From the NCBI GenBank assembly GCA_020353535.1, contig CP070696.1, positions 1,894,494 through 1,955,561 on the forward strand: a stretch of DNA of 61,068 nt, in the 5' to 3' direction. This DNA comes from Spirochaetaceae bacterium (lineage in GTDB: Bacteria; Spirochaetota; Spirochaetia; SZUA-6; DRHE01). The notes under the pieces are model-generated. The model had not been told where the DNA came from. It made no database searches and worked only from the letters and a program-made list of their open reading frames with translations. Below, in pieces: positions 33,868-42,215 of this stretch. Position 1 is the first letter of the stretch. The number at the start of each line of letters is the position of its first letter. The position numbers and the translations under genes are program-made.

Positions 33868-35282
33868 TTATGAGTAACAGTCTTGATGTACGGGTAGTCG
33901 GCGTAAAGCTGTATTTTCTTCCCGTTACCATGCGGGTGCCCCTCAAGTTTGGGCCTGAGATCACCACGGACGTTACCTGTGCCCGGGCGGCATTACAGAT
34001 CGAAAGCGCAGACGGGAAGGTAGCCTGGGGATGGGGTGAAACGCCTCTAATGGCCCAGTGGTTTTGGGTCAGCACGATCGCCTTTGCCGAACGTCTCCGA
34101 TGTGTTAAGGAGTTTACCCTGTCCATGGCCCGCGCCTGGCGGGACTTCGATGTTTCGGGACATCCCATGGAGATCGGGCATGCTTTCCAGCGTGACCTCC
34201 TTCCCGCGCTGCTCGACGGGTACAACGCGAAGCGGCGGGAAAAAAACCAGGATCAGGAACCCATGCCCTGGTTGGCCGCCCTGGTGTGCTGCTCTGCCTT
34301 TGATCTTGCCCTCCATGATGCCTATGGCAACCTTCACGATCTGCCTGTATACGACACCTACTGCGAACCGTTCATGAATCGGGATCTCAGCAGCTACCTG
34401 ACAGCCGCCGAAGGAACGAAGATCGGTTTCCACGGTTTCTTCCCAAAAGATTTCCTGATCCAACCGCCGCCGACTCGAATCCCCGCCTGGCACCTGGTAG
34501 GGGGAAAAGACCTGTTGGCCGAAGACGAGCTGACCGGTGAAGAGCCGCAGGACGGCTACCCGCTGCTCCTCCCCGATTGGATAAAAAGAGACGGCTTGAC
34601 CTGCCTGAAAATCAAACTTCGGGGCGATGACATTAAATGGGACTTTACCCGTCTGCTGGATGTCGGCGGGATAGCCGTGAACATGGGAATCGTCTGGCTG
34701 ACGGCGGACTTCAACTGCACCGTCGAAGATCCTGCTTACGTGACGGAGATCCTCGACAAGCTGCGGGACGCACAGCCCAGAATCTACCAGATGATTCTGT
34801 ACGTGGAACAGCCGTTCCCCTACGATTTGGAGATGCATCAGATCGATGTGCACAGCGTAAGTGCCCGCAAACCGCTTTTCATGGATGAAAGCGCCCATGA
34901 TTGGCAACTGGTGCGCCTGGGACGATCCCTGGGATGGACCGGTGTGGCGCTCAAGACCTGCAAAACCCAAACCGGAGCTATCCTGAGCCTGTGTTGGGCC
35001 AAAGCCCACGGAATGACGCTGATGGTTCAGGATCTGACCAATCCCATGTTGGCCATGATCCCCCATGCCCTGCTGGCTGCCAACGCAGGAACGATCATGG
35101 GGGTCGAGACCAACGGATCTCAATTCTATCCCGACGCGTCAAAATCCGAAGCGAGGATCCATCCCGGTCTTTATAGAAGAAAAAACGGATCTATCGATCT
35201 CTCCACTCTGGGGGACTCGGGATTCGGCTATCGCCTCGAGAGGATCGACCGTAAACTTCCTGCGGTATCATTTGAAGGATAG
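33864..35282 (+). CDS. Enolase-superfamily (mandelate racemase-like) enzyme
   Basis: 472 residues, longer than the usual 370-420. Metal and catalytic residues appear in order: K249-x-K251 (CLKIKLRG), D282 (TADFN), E315 (YVEQPFP) and D341-E342 (FMDESAHD). Members abstract the proton beside a carboxylate to dehydrate, racemise or cycloisomerise acids. The position between a UroD-like and a YcsI-like gene suggests a carboxylic-acid catabolic step. A later ATG at 33870 is an alternative start. The roughly 60-residue insertion around 180-240 is unusual and may shape the active-site cap. Confidence 0.87.
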   Translation: MIMSNSLDVRVVGVKLYFLPVTMRVPLKFGPEITTDVTCARAALQIESADGKVAWGWGETPLMAQWFWVSTIAFAERLRCVKEFTLSMARAWRDFDVSGHPMEIGHAFQRDLLPALLDGYNAKRREKNQDQEPMPWLAALVCCSAFDLALHDAYGNLHDLPVYDTYCEPFMNRDLSSYLTAAEGTKIGFHGFFPKDFLIQPPPTRIPAWHLVGGKDLLAEDELTGEEPQDGYPLLLPDWIKRDGLTCLKIKLRGDDIKWDFTRLLDVGGIAVNMGIVWLTADFNCTVEDPAYVTEILDKLRDAQPRIYQMILYVEQPFPYDLEMHQIDVHSVSARKPLFMDESAHDWQLVRLGRSLGWTGVALKTCKTQTGAILSLCWAKAHGMTLMVQDLTNPMLAMIPHALLAANAGTIMGVETNGSQFYPDASKSEARIHPGLYRRKNGSIDLSTLGDSGFGYRLERIDRKLPAVSFEG

Positions 35283-35289
35283 ACAGACC

Positions 35290-36051
35290 ATGACTGAAGC
35301 TCAAGCGGCCCGTCTGGCCATGCGGGAGGGAACATGGACCGGACCGACAGTACACAAGGTAAAGGGCTATGTACAGGCAAACCTGGTCGTGCTTTCCCGA
35401 TCGGACGCCTATGATTTTTTGCTGTACTGCCAGAGAAACGCTAAGGCCTGCCCGGTGATCGAAGTCGCGGATCCGGGAGATCCCGAACCGCGCATCTCGG
35501 CCCCGGGTGCTGATCTGAGAACCGATCTTCCCCGCTACGCCGTCTACAGGTCCGGAGCCAAGGAGGGGGAGGTCACGGAGATTCTCGAACTCTGGACCCA
35601 GGACAGCGTGGCCTTTCTGCTTGGATCGAGTTTGAGCTTCGACCATGCCCTGGCCAGGGCCGGTGTTGAAGCAGGGGACATAGTATGGGCCCTCAATACG
35701 GCCGTTCCGACCGTGCCGGCCGGAAAGTTTCACTGCAACCTGGTGGTGACCATGAGGTTGATGAGCCCCGAGCAGGTCATTCCGGCTACTCAGGTGACAA
35801 CACGCTACATCTATACCCATGGATCTCCGGTCCATGTAGGGGATCCGGCGGTCATCGGCGCGGATCTGGCGAATCCGATCTACGGTCCGCCCCTGCCGGC
35901 GATTCCCGAGGGAAAGACCGCGGTTTTCTGGGCTTGCGGGGTGACACCGCAGCAGGCGGCCATCGCCTCCAAACAGGAGCTGATGATCACCCACGCCCCG
36001 GGTCACGGATTTATAACGGATCTTCGCTCCGACAGCTTCTGTATTCCCTAA
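35290..36051 (+). CDS. YcsI/UPF0317-family putative hydro-lyase (D-glutamate cyclase-like)
   Basis: 253 residues from the ATG at 35290, seven bases after the enolase-superfamily stop. Signature segments of the family are clear: GPTVHKVKGYVQANLVVL, YCQRNAKACPV, PGADLRTDLPRY, FLLGSSLSFDHAL, FWACGVTPQ and THAPGHGFITDLR. The family includes the C-terminal domain of D-glutamate cyclase; most stand-alone members are called hydro-lyases without a known substrate. In this trio it may rehydrate or dehydrate the product of the enolase-superfamily enzyme. Confidence 0.9.
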   Translation: MTEAQAARLAMREGTWTGPTVHKVKGYVQANLVVLSRSDAYDFLLYCQRNAKACPVIEVADPGDPEPRISAPGADLRTDLPRYAVYRSGAKEGEVTEILELWTQDSVAFLLGSSLSFDHALARAGVEAGDIVWALNTAVPTVPAGKFHCNLVVTMRLMSPEQVIPATQVTTRYIYTHGSPVHVGDPAVIGADLANPIYGPPLPAIPEGKTAVFWACGVTPQQAAIASKQELMITHAPGHGFITDLRSDSFCIP

Positions 36052-36066
36052 TACCGGGATCGGGCC

Positions 36067-36540
36067 TCAGATCAGGGAGATCGCGTTCACGGCCAGGAGG
36101 ATGAGCATCGGCAGGAGAATCAGGAGCAGAAACTGGACCAGAAGACCGATCTTGCGGAAGTAGCTGAAGATCAGGCCGAAGAACAGCACGGCCGCACCGA
36201 CCACGAAGGTGAGTCTGTCGTTCTGGAAGAAGAACTGCTGCGAAGCAGGTCTCCAAAACCAGCCCATAAAACCGATTCTGGCTACCAGTGAGAGAAGGAA
36301 GAAGCCTCCGGCGAAACCGAGGAACAGGGGCAGAATAATGTGCTCCCCCCCGAAGAAGATCCGCAGCAACACGAAGGCAAAACACAGCAGGACCCAAAAC
36401 TCCGGTTTGCCCGCAAAGCCGAGTTTGGAATCCATGAGCTGCACGACGGACTGAACCCGGAATACGTACAGGGCTACAGGGGTCAGCAGGGCGAATCCGA
36501 CCCAGCCCACGACATCAAAGAGTTTTTCGTAGCGTTCCAT
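36067..36540 (-). CDS. Uncharacterised integral membrane protein
   Basis: 157 residues from the ATG at 36540 (AGGAAGG five bases upstream). Four to five hydrophobic helices are evident, e.g. VVGWVGFALLTPVALYVF, FWVLLCFAFVLLRIFF, and a C-terminal LLVQFLLLILLPMLILL. No family motif was recognised. Convergent with the YcsI-like gene and divergent from the LOG-family gene, so it forms its own transcript. Confidence 0.75.
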   Translation of the reverse strand: MERYEKLFDVVGWVGFALLTPVALYVFRVQSVVQLMDSKLGFAGKPEFWVLLCFAFVLLRIFFGGEHIILPLFLGFAGGFFLLSLVARIGFMGWFWRPASQQFFFQNDRLTFVVGAAVLFFGLIFSYFRKIGLLVQFLLLILLPMLILLAVNAISLI

Positions 36541-36662
36541 CAACACCTTCCTGGCGTTATTCTATCAGCATTCGCCAACATTACAAGACCTGGGCGGCAG
36601 CGCTGCGGGATTTCGATCTCGACAACCTCGTGCTTCCGTACTAAGATTTTTCAGGTGAGGCC

Positions 36663-37244
36663 ATGCATCATGTACAGAATTCATTAAAGCGGATCTGCGT
36701 GTTTTGTGGCTCCAGCTCCGGCATCGATTCGGAGTACGGACGCAGGATCCGGGAGCTCGGCGCCTTTTTCGCTGAGAACGAGCTGGTCCTCGTATATGGC
36801 GGGGGCAGTGTCGGCTTGATGGGGGAGCTTGCCCGGGCTGTCATGAGCCTGGGCGGGAAGGTTATCGGGGTCATTCCCAAACGGATCCACGGGATGGTGG
36901 AGACTCCACAACTGACCGAACTGCACGTTGTGGAAAACATGCACGAGCGCAAAGCCATGATGTATGAGCTCAGCGATGCCTTCATCGTCCTTCCGGGGGG
37001 GATCGGAACCGTGGAAGAGTTCTTCGAGATCTACACTTGGTGTCAATTGGGTATACACCTGAAGCCGATAGGACTCCTCAACATCCGCAACTACTTTGAC
37101 AGGCTCTTGAGTTTTGTGGATCACATGGTTGCGGAGGGATTTCTTAAACCGGCTCACAGAAACATCCTGGTGATCGATGAGCATCCGCGGGTGCTGCTTG
37201 CCAGGCTCCGCGACAAGGAAATCACCTACATAGAAAAACTCTAG
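36663..37244 (+). CDS. LOG-family nucleotide phosphoribohydrolase
   Basis: 193 residues. The family signature is seen as CVFCGSSSG, YGGGSVGLMGELA, RKAMM and PGGIGTVEEFFE, the last holding the active-site glutamate. LOG proteins cleave cytokinin or purine nucleoside 5'-monophosphates to base and ribose 5-phosphate; bacterial homologues usually serve nucleotide turnover. It is often misnamed lysine decarboxylase because of an old family label. Single gene; the start could lie a few codons inside. Confidence 0.9.
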   Translation: MHHVQNSLKRICVFCGSSSGIDSEYGRRIRELGAFFAENELVLVYGGGSVGLMGELARAVMSLGGKVIGVIPKRIHGMVETPQLTELHVVENMHERKAMMYELSDAFIVLPGGIGTVEEFFEIYTWCQLGIHLKPIGLLNIRNYFDRLLSFVDHMVAEGFLKPAHRNILVIDEHPRVLLARLRDKEITYIEKL

Positions 37245-37391
37245 CCCTCTCCGGGGAATCCGCAGGGATCTGGATATCTGTTCAGCGTTGATGTCCTGTC
37301 AAGCCGCGGCAAAAAACGTCAGGCGATATGCCAGGCTCGGTCGATATGATACATTGGAGTGGCGGCTGTTTGATCGTAGGAGCTCTGTGTG

Positions 37392-37515
37392 GTGAAACGG
37401 ATTTTAATCGTAGATGATGCTCATGGAGGCACTCAGGATAGGGGTGAAGGATTTCGTGGTGAAGCCAATTGAAGAAGAGCGGTTGCTGGCCGCTGTTGAA
37501 AAAGCCCTTGCCTAA
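37392..37515 (+). pseudogene. cheY-like response-regulator gene collapsed by an internal deletion
   Basis: The GTG at 37392 begins VKRILIVDDA, a receiver-domain N terminus with its acidic pair. At about 37420 the frame changes, and a second frame continues MEALRIGVKDFVVKPIEEER and then LLAAVEKALA to the TAA at 37513-37515, the C terminus of CheY with the conserved KP. The middle of the domain, including the phospho-acceptor aspartate, is missing, so the gene is dead. It is 24 bases before cheX, a pairing known in spirochaete chemotaxis operons. Confidence 0.8.
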
Positions 37516-37539
37516 TCGTGGCCGGAAAGGAAAAACTAG

Positions 37540-38025
37540 TTGAAAATCGATGCCGGGATTGCCAATCCCTTTGCTGAGGCCGCCATAAAGGTCATAAAGA
37601 ACCTGACGGGACTCGATGTGCGCAAAGGCGGGCTGTCCCATCGTGTCACCTCCTCTCCCTCCTACGATGTTTCGATCATCGTAGGACTCTACGGTTTTCT
37701 CTCCGGGCAGGTGATGTACAGCATGTCGAAGGAAGTCGCCGCCCGTCTGGGGGAGAAGATCCTGAAGGACAAATCCCCAGACAAGCTAAAAGAGCTGCTG
37801 GTAGACACCTTGGGGGAGTTGGCCAATATGATCACTGGGAATGCCGCCGGCGTTCTGAGCCGGGATAAAAACTCTCCCCTTAAGCTCACTACTCCGGCCA
37901 TCGTGACCGGCAGTCAGTTTAACGTGAAGTTCGCCGTGAGCCATACCGCTGTGTTCGGGATGATCACGCCCTACGGTCCCCTCGAGATCAGTTTGGCTCT
38001 CGAGCTGGTTGAGCCGCCCAAGTAG
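37540..38025 (+). CDS. cheX: CheX-family CheY-P phosphatase
   Basis: 161 residues from a TTG start (AAAGGA nine bases upstream). The CheC/CheX catalytic E-x-x-N motif is E93-N96 in LGELANMITGN. The N-terminal NPFAEAAIKVIKNLTGLDV and the dimer-forming strands FLSGQVMYSM and KFAVSHTAVFGM fit CheX. CheX removes phosphate from CheY to terminate the chemotactic signal. Its immediate cheY neighbour is broken, so it must act on a CheY encoded elsewhere, or is itself a leftover. Confidence 0.82.
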   Translation: MKIDAGIANPFAEAAIKVIKNLTGLDVRKGGLSHRVTSSPSYDVSIIVGLYGFLSGQVMYSMSKEVAARLGEKILKDKSPDKLKELLVDTLGELANMITGNAAGVLSRDKNSPLKLTTPAIVTGSQFNVKFAVSHTAVFGMITPYGPLEISLALELVEPPK

Positions 38026-38038
38026 AACCGACCCAAGT

Positions 38039-38857
38039 TTAGGAATCCAGGATCAGCTCGATCCGTTTGTTGATCCGTCCCTTGCTCTTGTAGCCGCTGA
38101 TTCGAATCGCTCCCACCTCCCGGGTATTGGCGACGTGGGTCCCCCCGTCGGCCTGCAGGTCCAGCCCTTGAATCTCCACGATACGAATCTCCTGGATCTT
38201 TGGGGGAAGGAGGTTGATTTTTGTGCGGATCAGGTCGGGGATCTTGAATGCCTCTTCCCGCGGAAGAAAACGGACCTGTACGGGCCGGGCGGCGGCCACC
38301 TCCGCATTGATCTTCTCCTCGATCTCGTGGACCAGCTCGCCCCGCAGGGTCTCGAATTCAAAATCCATCCGCCCCCGCAGCTCCTCCATGTTGCCGCCGG
38401 TCACCTGGGCCTGATAGTCCCGCCAGACCACGCCGCAGAGGATGTGAAAGGCCGTGTGGGTGCGCATCAGCCGATAGCGGCGCTGCCAGTCGATGCGTCC
38501 CTTCACCGTGGCGCCCTCCTCCGGCAGGCTGGTCACCGTGGTCTCCACCTGCCTGGCGGTATGAGCCGAAAGGCCGGTCACCGTGGTCTCCACCTGCCTG
38601 GCGGCAAGAGCCGGAAGGCCGTACCCCGTCAGCCAGTGCCAAATCCACTCTCCCCGCCGGCTCACCCTTACGACAGGTATGTCATTGAGCCAGCCGAGAT
38701 CGTAGGGTTGACCGCCCCCTCCGGGGAAAAAGGCCGTTCTGTCCAGGGCGAAAGATAGCGATGGAGGGGTTTCCACCCCCTCTTCACGGTTCACGGCCGT
38801 GACCGTGGCTTCGAACTCCTGCAAATAGGCATCTTTCTGGGCAAGTACATCGGTCAT
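38039..38857 (-). CDS. AlaX-like alanyl-tRNA editing protein
   Basis: 272 residues from the ATG at 38857; a TTG at 38893 is the alternative. The N-terminal part resembles the beta-barrel of alanyl-tRNA synthetase (ALDRTAFFPGGGGQPYDLGWL). The editing site HTAFH supplies two zinc ligands; the second motif reads ADGGTHVANTREVG, where most members have CGGTH, so an aspartate replaces the cysteine. The protein would hydrolyse Ser- or Gly-tRNA(Ala). A 15-residue segment is duplicated in the linker (ARQVETTVT appears twice). Confidence 0.87.
   Translation of the reverse strand: MTDVLAQKDAYLQEFEATVTAVNREEGVETPPSLSFALDRTAFFPGGGGQPYDLGWLNDIPVVRVSRRGEWIWHWLTGYGLPALAARQVETTVTGLSAHTARQVETTVTSLPEEGATVKGRIDWQRRYRLMRTHTAFHILCGVVWRDYQAQVTGGNMEELRGRMDFEFETLRGELVHEIEEKINAEVAAARPVQVRFLPREEAFKIPDLIRTKINLLPPKIQEIRIVEIQGLDLQADGGTHVANTREVGAIRISGYKSKGRINKRIELILDS
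38531..38620. repeat. 45-bp in-frame tandem duplication inside the alaX-like gene
   Basis: Two adjacent 45-base units (38531-38575, 38576-38620) differ at three positions; the first 29 bases are identical. They encode GLPALAARQVETTVT and GLSAHTARQVETTVT. The duplication keeps frame, so the protein is extended by 15 residues in the linker before the catalytic half. Confidence 0.88.
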
Positions 38858-39012
38858 GGAGTTATTAAATCCCGTATGCCCGTCACAGGTCAAGTTTCAG
38901 TGTCTCCAAGGAACGTACTTCAGACCCTCAGATTTAGTGGAAAATCTGAACTAAAACGTCAAATTTAACCGTTTTTCCGAGGGTTCTCACCCCGCTGATT
39001 TTCCCCATTGGG

Positions 39013-39041
39013 TTGACATTCCACCTGTCTTTCGTTACAGT
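39013..39041 (+). promoter_or_regulatory. Promoter of the hexuronate operon
   Basis: TTGACA (39013-39018, perfect) and TACAGT (39036-39041) with a 17-base spacer; predicted start near 39048. An 8-bp-stem hairpin (TCAGATTT / AAATCTGA, 38928-38949) lies upstream, possibly ending other transcripts. Confidence 0.65.
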
Positions 39042-39067
39042 TCGATTTCAGAAAGCAAACGAAAGCA
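39029..39067. promoter_or_regulatory. Probable DeoR-family operator
   Basis: CTTTCGTT (39029-39036) and its exact complement AACGAAAG (39058-39065) flank the predicted start. In addition GAAAGCA is directly repeated at 10-base spacing (39051-39057, 39061-39067). Repeated TTTCG/GAAAG units at helical spacing are typical of DeoR/AgaR-type operators. Autoregulation of the operon is inferred. Confidence 0.6.
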
Positions 39068-39119
39068 GTGAATCGCAAGCGAGTCGATAGCGATTACATA
39101 TCCATTCGAGCGTGACCCC

Positions 39120-39917
39120 ATGGAGCAGGAGATCTATCAAAACGAGCGATACGAGGCGATTCTTGCCATTCTTAATAGACTGAAGAAGGTGAGCGTGCAG
39201 GATCTCACGCAACGGTTCGGGGTTTCGGAGGTGACGATCCGCAAAGATCTGAGTTTTTTGGAAGAGCGAGGCAAGCTGATCCGCATACACGGGGGAGCGG
39301 TGCTTGCCGAAGACGAAGGGCGTCTGCGGACCATTGCCATACGCCAGGGGGAGCATGCCGAGGAGAAACGATCGATCGCCAGAAAGGCGCGGGAGTTGAT
39401 CCGGCCGGGGGAGACCATCTTCATCGATGCGGGAAGCACCTGTGCAGCTCTGGCCCGGGAGATCCGGGATATGGAGATGAAGGTGGTAACCAACTCCCTC
39501 GATGCCCTCCTGGAACTCATCGACGCGGCGGGCATCTCACTGTTTTCAACGGGAGGCAGCTTCCGTCCCGAAGCCAGGTCCTTCATCGGTCCGGACGCGC
39601 TGGAGACGATCCGGGGCATTCAGATCGAGACCTGCCTCATGGGAACAACCGGCTTCTCCGCGGACGGAGTGTTTTCCTCTCAGAACGTGATCGAGAGCCA
39701 ACTGAAGAGGGCTGTGATTCAAGCCTCCCGGCGGGTGGTCATGCTGGCGGATCATTCGAAGTACGGAACCACCGCTTTCAGCGTGTTCGCCAGAGCCGGA
39801 GACATCGACATCCTGGTCACGGATTCGGGCATCATCGACAGGGAGGCGGTGGCAGCGCTAGGTATGGAACTGGTGATCGCTTCGGTCGAGCCTTTGCTGC
39901 AGATAAAGAAATCTTAA
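39120..39917 (+). CDS. DeoR/GlpR-family transcriptional regulator
   Basis: 265 residues. The winged helix-turn-helix is at about 6-57 ([45 protein letters not shown]). The DeoR C-terminal sensor follows ([57 protein letters not shown]). Members sense phosphorylated sugars. It is the first gene of the uronate operon, 20 bases before gnd, and its upstream region has repeats fitting a DeoR operator, so it most likely represses the operon until an intermediate such as a sugar phosphate appears. Confidence 0.92.
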   Translation: MEQEIYQNERYEAILAILNRLKKVSVQDLTQRFGVSEVTIRKDLSFLEERGKLIRIHGGAVLAEDEGRLRTIAIRQGEHAEEKRSIARKARELIRPGETIFIDAGSTCAALAREIRDMEMKVVTNSLDALLELIDAAGISLFSTGGSFRPEARSFIGPDALETIRGIQIETCLMGTTGFSADGVFSSQNVIESQLKRAVIQASRRVVMLADHSKYGTTAFSVFARAGDIDILVTDSGIIDREAVAALGMELVIASVEPLLQIKKS

Positions 39918-39937
39918 CGGTGTTGGAGGACGGACGG

Positions 39938-41347
39938 ATGCAAGCGGACATAGGATTGGTTGGATTGGCGGTCATGGGCCAAAACCTCGTGCTCAACATG
40001 GAGAGCCGGGGATACTCCGTGGCGGTGTACAACCGAACGGCCGAACGGACACGGGAGTTCATGGAGCAGCGGGCCTCTGGTAAAAAGATCGTTGCCGGCT
40101 ACAGTGTCGAGGAGTTCCTCGGCGCTCTGAAGCGGCCCCGTACGATTATGATCATGGTGAAAGCGGGAAAACCGGTAGACGACACGATCGAGCAGCTCGT
40201 ACCACTGTTGCAGAAAGGGGATATCCTCATCGACGGGGGAAACTCCTTCTTTCAGGACACGATTCGCCGTAACCGAGAGCTCGAAGCCAAGTCCTTGAGT
40301 TATATCGGCACGGGTGTTTCCGGAGGGGAGGAGGGTGCTCTGCACGGTCCCAGTATCATGCCCGGGGGGACCCGGGAAGCCTACGATCAGGTGGGTAAAA
40401 TCTTCCTCGACATCGCCGCCAAGGTGGACGGCGAGCCCTGCTGCACCTATATCGGAGCCGACGGTGCCGGTCACTACGTCAAGATGGTACACAACGGAAT
40501 CGAATACGGTGACATGCAGCTCATCGGCGAAGCCTACATGCTGATGAAGGATGCCCTGGGTATGAGCCATGAGGAGATGCAGCGGACCTTCGCCGAGTGG
40601 AACAAGGGCGAGCTGGACTCCTACCTGATTGAAATAACAGCGGACATCCTCGCCAAGAAGGATCCGGAGAGCGGACAACCCCTGGTGGAAATGATCCTGG
40701 ACAAAGCCGGCCAGAAAGGCACGGGCAAGTGGACAAGTCAGTCCGCCCTGGATCTGGGCATCTCGACACCTACGGTGGCTGAAGCGGTCTTCGCCCGCTG
40801 CATATCCGCAGTGAAGGAGGAACGGGTAGAAGCTTCGGCAATGCTCTCGGGGCCCAAGATGGTCTTTCACGGGGATAGGAAGGAGTTCGTCGAATCGATC
40901 CGCCAGGCCCTGTACGCCTCTAAGATCTGTTCCTACGCTCAGGGATTTTCATTGATGCAATCCGCCGCCGAGGAGTACGGTTGGGATCTGAAGCCGGGGG
41001 AGATCGCCATGATCTGGCGCGGAGGCTGTATCATCCGGGCCAAGTTCCTCGGCAAGATAAAGGATGCTTATGACCGGAATCCGTCTTTGCGGAATCTGCT
41101 CATGGATCCCTATTTTTCTGAGATCGTGCAGAACAATCAGGCTCGCTGGCGACAGGTTGTATCCACGGCCATTCAGATGGGGGTGCCGGTACCCGGTTTC
41201 TCGTCGGCTATCACCTATTTCGATGCCTATCGCAATGAACGCCTGTGGGCAAACCTGATTCAAGCGCAACGGGACTATTTCGGCGCCCACACCTATAGGA
41301 GGGTGGACAAGGAGGGCGTCTTCCACACCGAGTGGACCAAGATCTAG
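39938..41347 (+). CDS. gnd: 6-phosphogluconate dehydrogenase, decarboxylating
   Basis: 469 residues from the ATG at 39938 (GGAGG eight bases upstream; a GTG at 39920 lies ahead of that site). Complete long-form enzyme: NADP site [48 protein letters not shown] and the catalytic [15 protein letters not shown]. It converts 6-phosphogluconate to ribulose 5-phosphate, CO2 and NADPH. Presence inside a uronate operon is unusual and suggests that this operon makes gluconate, not only 2-keto-3-deoxygluconate. The C-terminal tail with HTEW is normal for the family. Confidence 0.95.
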   Translation: MQADIGLVGLAVMGQNLVLNMESRGYSVAVYNRTAERTREFMEQRASGKKIVAGYSVEEFLGALKRPRTIMIMVKAGKPVDDTIEQLVPLLQKGDILIDGGNSFFQDTIRRNRELEAKSLSYIGTGVSGGEEGALHGPSIMPGGTREAYDQVGKIFLDIAAKVDGEPCCTYIGADGAGHYVKMVHNGIEYGDMQLIGEAYMLMKDALGMSHEEMQRTFAEWNKGELDSYLIEITADILAKKDPESGQPLVEMILDKAGQKGTGKWTSQSALDLGISTPTVAEAVFARCISAVKEERVEASAMLSGPKMVFHGDRKEFVESIRQALYASKICSYAQGFSLMQSAAEEYGWDLKPGEIAMIWRGGCIIRAKFLGKIKDAYDRNPSLRNLLMDPYFSEIVQNNQARWRQVVSTAIQMGVPVPGFSSAITYFDAYRNERLWANLIQAQRDYFGAHTYRRVDKEGVFHTEWTKI

Positions 41348-41358
41348 GGGGAAAGCGA

Positions 41359-42189
41359 ATGAGCGATGAGAATCGATATCTCAGAGAGATGTTTGGACTA
41401 TCCGACTCGGTAGCAGTCATCACCGGAGGAGCCGGTGCTATCGCCGGCTCCTTGGCCGCCGCTCTGCTCAAAGCAGGTGCGAAGGTCGCCCTCTGGGGTC
41501 ATCACCAGAGCACCATCGATGAAGCCTTGATCCGACTGCGTTCTGAAATCCAAGGAGCGGGGGACCGATTGTTCGGCTACCAGGTCGATACCGGAAGCGA
41601 GCAAGCAGTGCAAACAGCCATCGCAGCCACGGAAGAAGCCTTTGGCGCTCCAAACCTGCTAATCAATGGGGTCGGCGGAAACAGGGGCAAGTGTCCGTTC
41701 GTTGAGCAGGACATGGAGACCTTCGAATTCGTTCTCAGATTGAACCTGGTGGCCGGACTGATGGTTCCCACCAAGGTGTTCGCGTCCTACTGGATCGGGA
41801 AAAAAATAGAGGGAGTAATCATCAACATGACCTCCATGGCTTCCTACGTACCGCTTTCCGGTGTCTGGGCTTACGACGCGGCCAAAGCCGGGGTATTGAA
41901 TCTTACTCAGGCCTCGGCCAAGGAGTTTGCCTCGAACAGGATCCGGGTCAACGCCATCGCCCCGGGATTCTTCGTCGGCAAGCAGAACCGAGCTCTGCTG
42001 TACGATGAAAAAACAGGAGAGCTGACCGAGCGGGGCAGGGCGATCATCGCCCACACTCCGTACGGACGTTTCGGCGAAACCGATGAGCTGGCAGGCGCCC
42101 TACTCTTCCTTGCCAGCTCCAAAGCGTCGGGTTTCGTCACAGGGATCAGTCTGGCCGTAGACGGCGGCTATCTGATCGACAACATCTGA
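41359..42189 (+). CDS. uxuB: SDR-family D-mannonate oxidoreductase (fructuronate reductase)
   Basis: 276 residues from the ATG at 41359. SDR motifs: cofactor loop TGGAGAIAG (22-30), LINGVGG, and the catalytic S159, Y172 and K176 (AYDAAKAG). The C terminus GFVTGISLAVDGGY is standard. It resembles the SDR-type mannonate oxidoreductase of Bacillus (YjmF/UxuB), different from the long-chain UxuB of E. coli. Position between gnd and uxaE/uxaC supports reduction of D-fructuronate to D-mannonate with NAD(P)H. Another keto-acid substrate remains possible. Confidence 0.82.
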   Translation: MSDENRYLREMFGLSDSVAVITGGAGAIAGSLAAALLKAGAKVALWGHHQSTIDEALIRLRSEIQGAGDRLFGYQVDTGSEQAVQTAIAATEEAFGAPNLLINGVGGNRGKCPFVEQDMETFEFVLRLNLVAGLMVPTKVFASYWIGKKIEGVIINMTSMASYVPLSGVWAYDAAKAGVLNLTQASAKEFASNRIRVNAIAPGFFVGKQNRALLYDEKTGELTERGRAIIAHTPYGRFGETDELAGALLFLASSKASGFVTGISLAVDGGYLIDNI

Positions 42190-42215
42190 TCGATTACTTC
42201 AGGGCAACGGCAATC

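Noticed and set aside
34047..35123. 358-codon minus-strand open frame
   Set aside because: Antisense to the enolase-superfamily gene with intact metal ligands; shadow.
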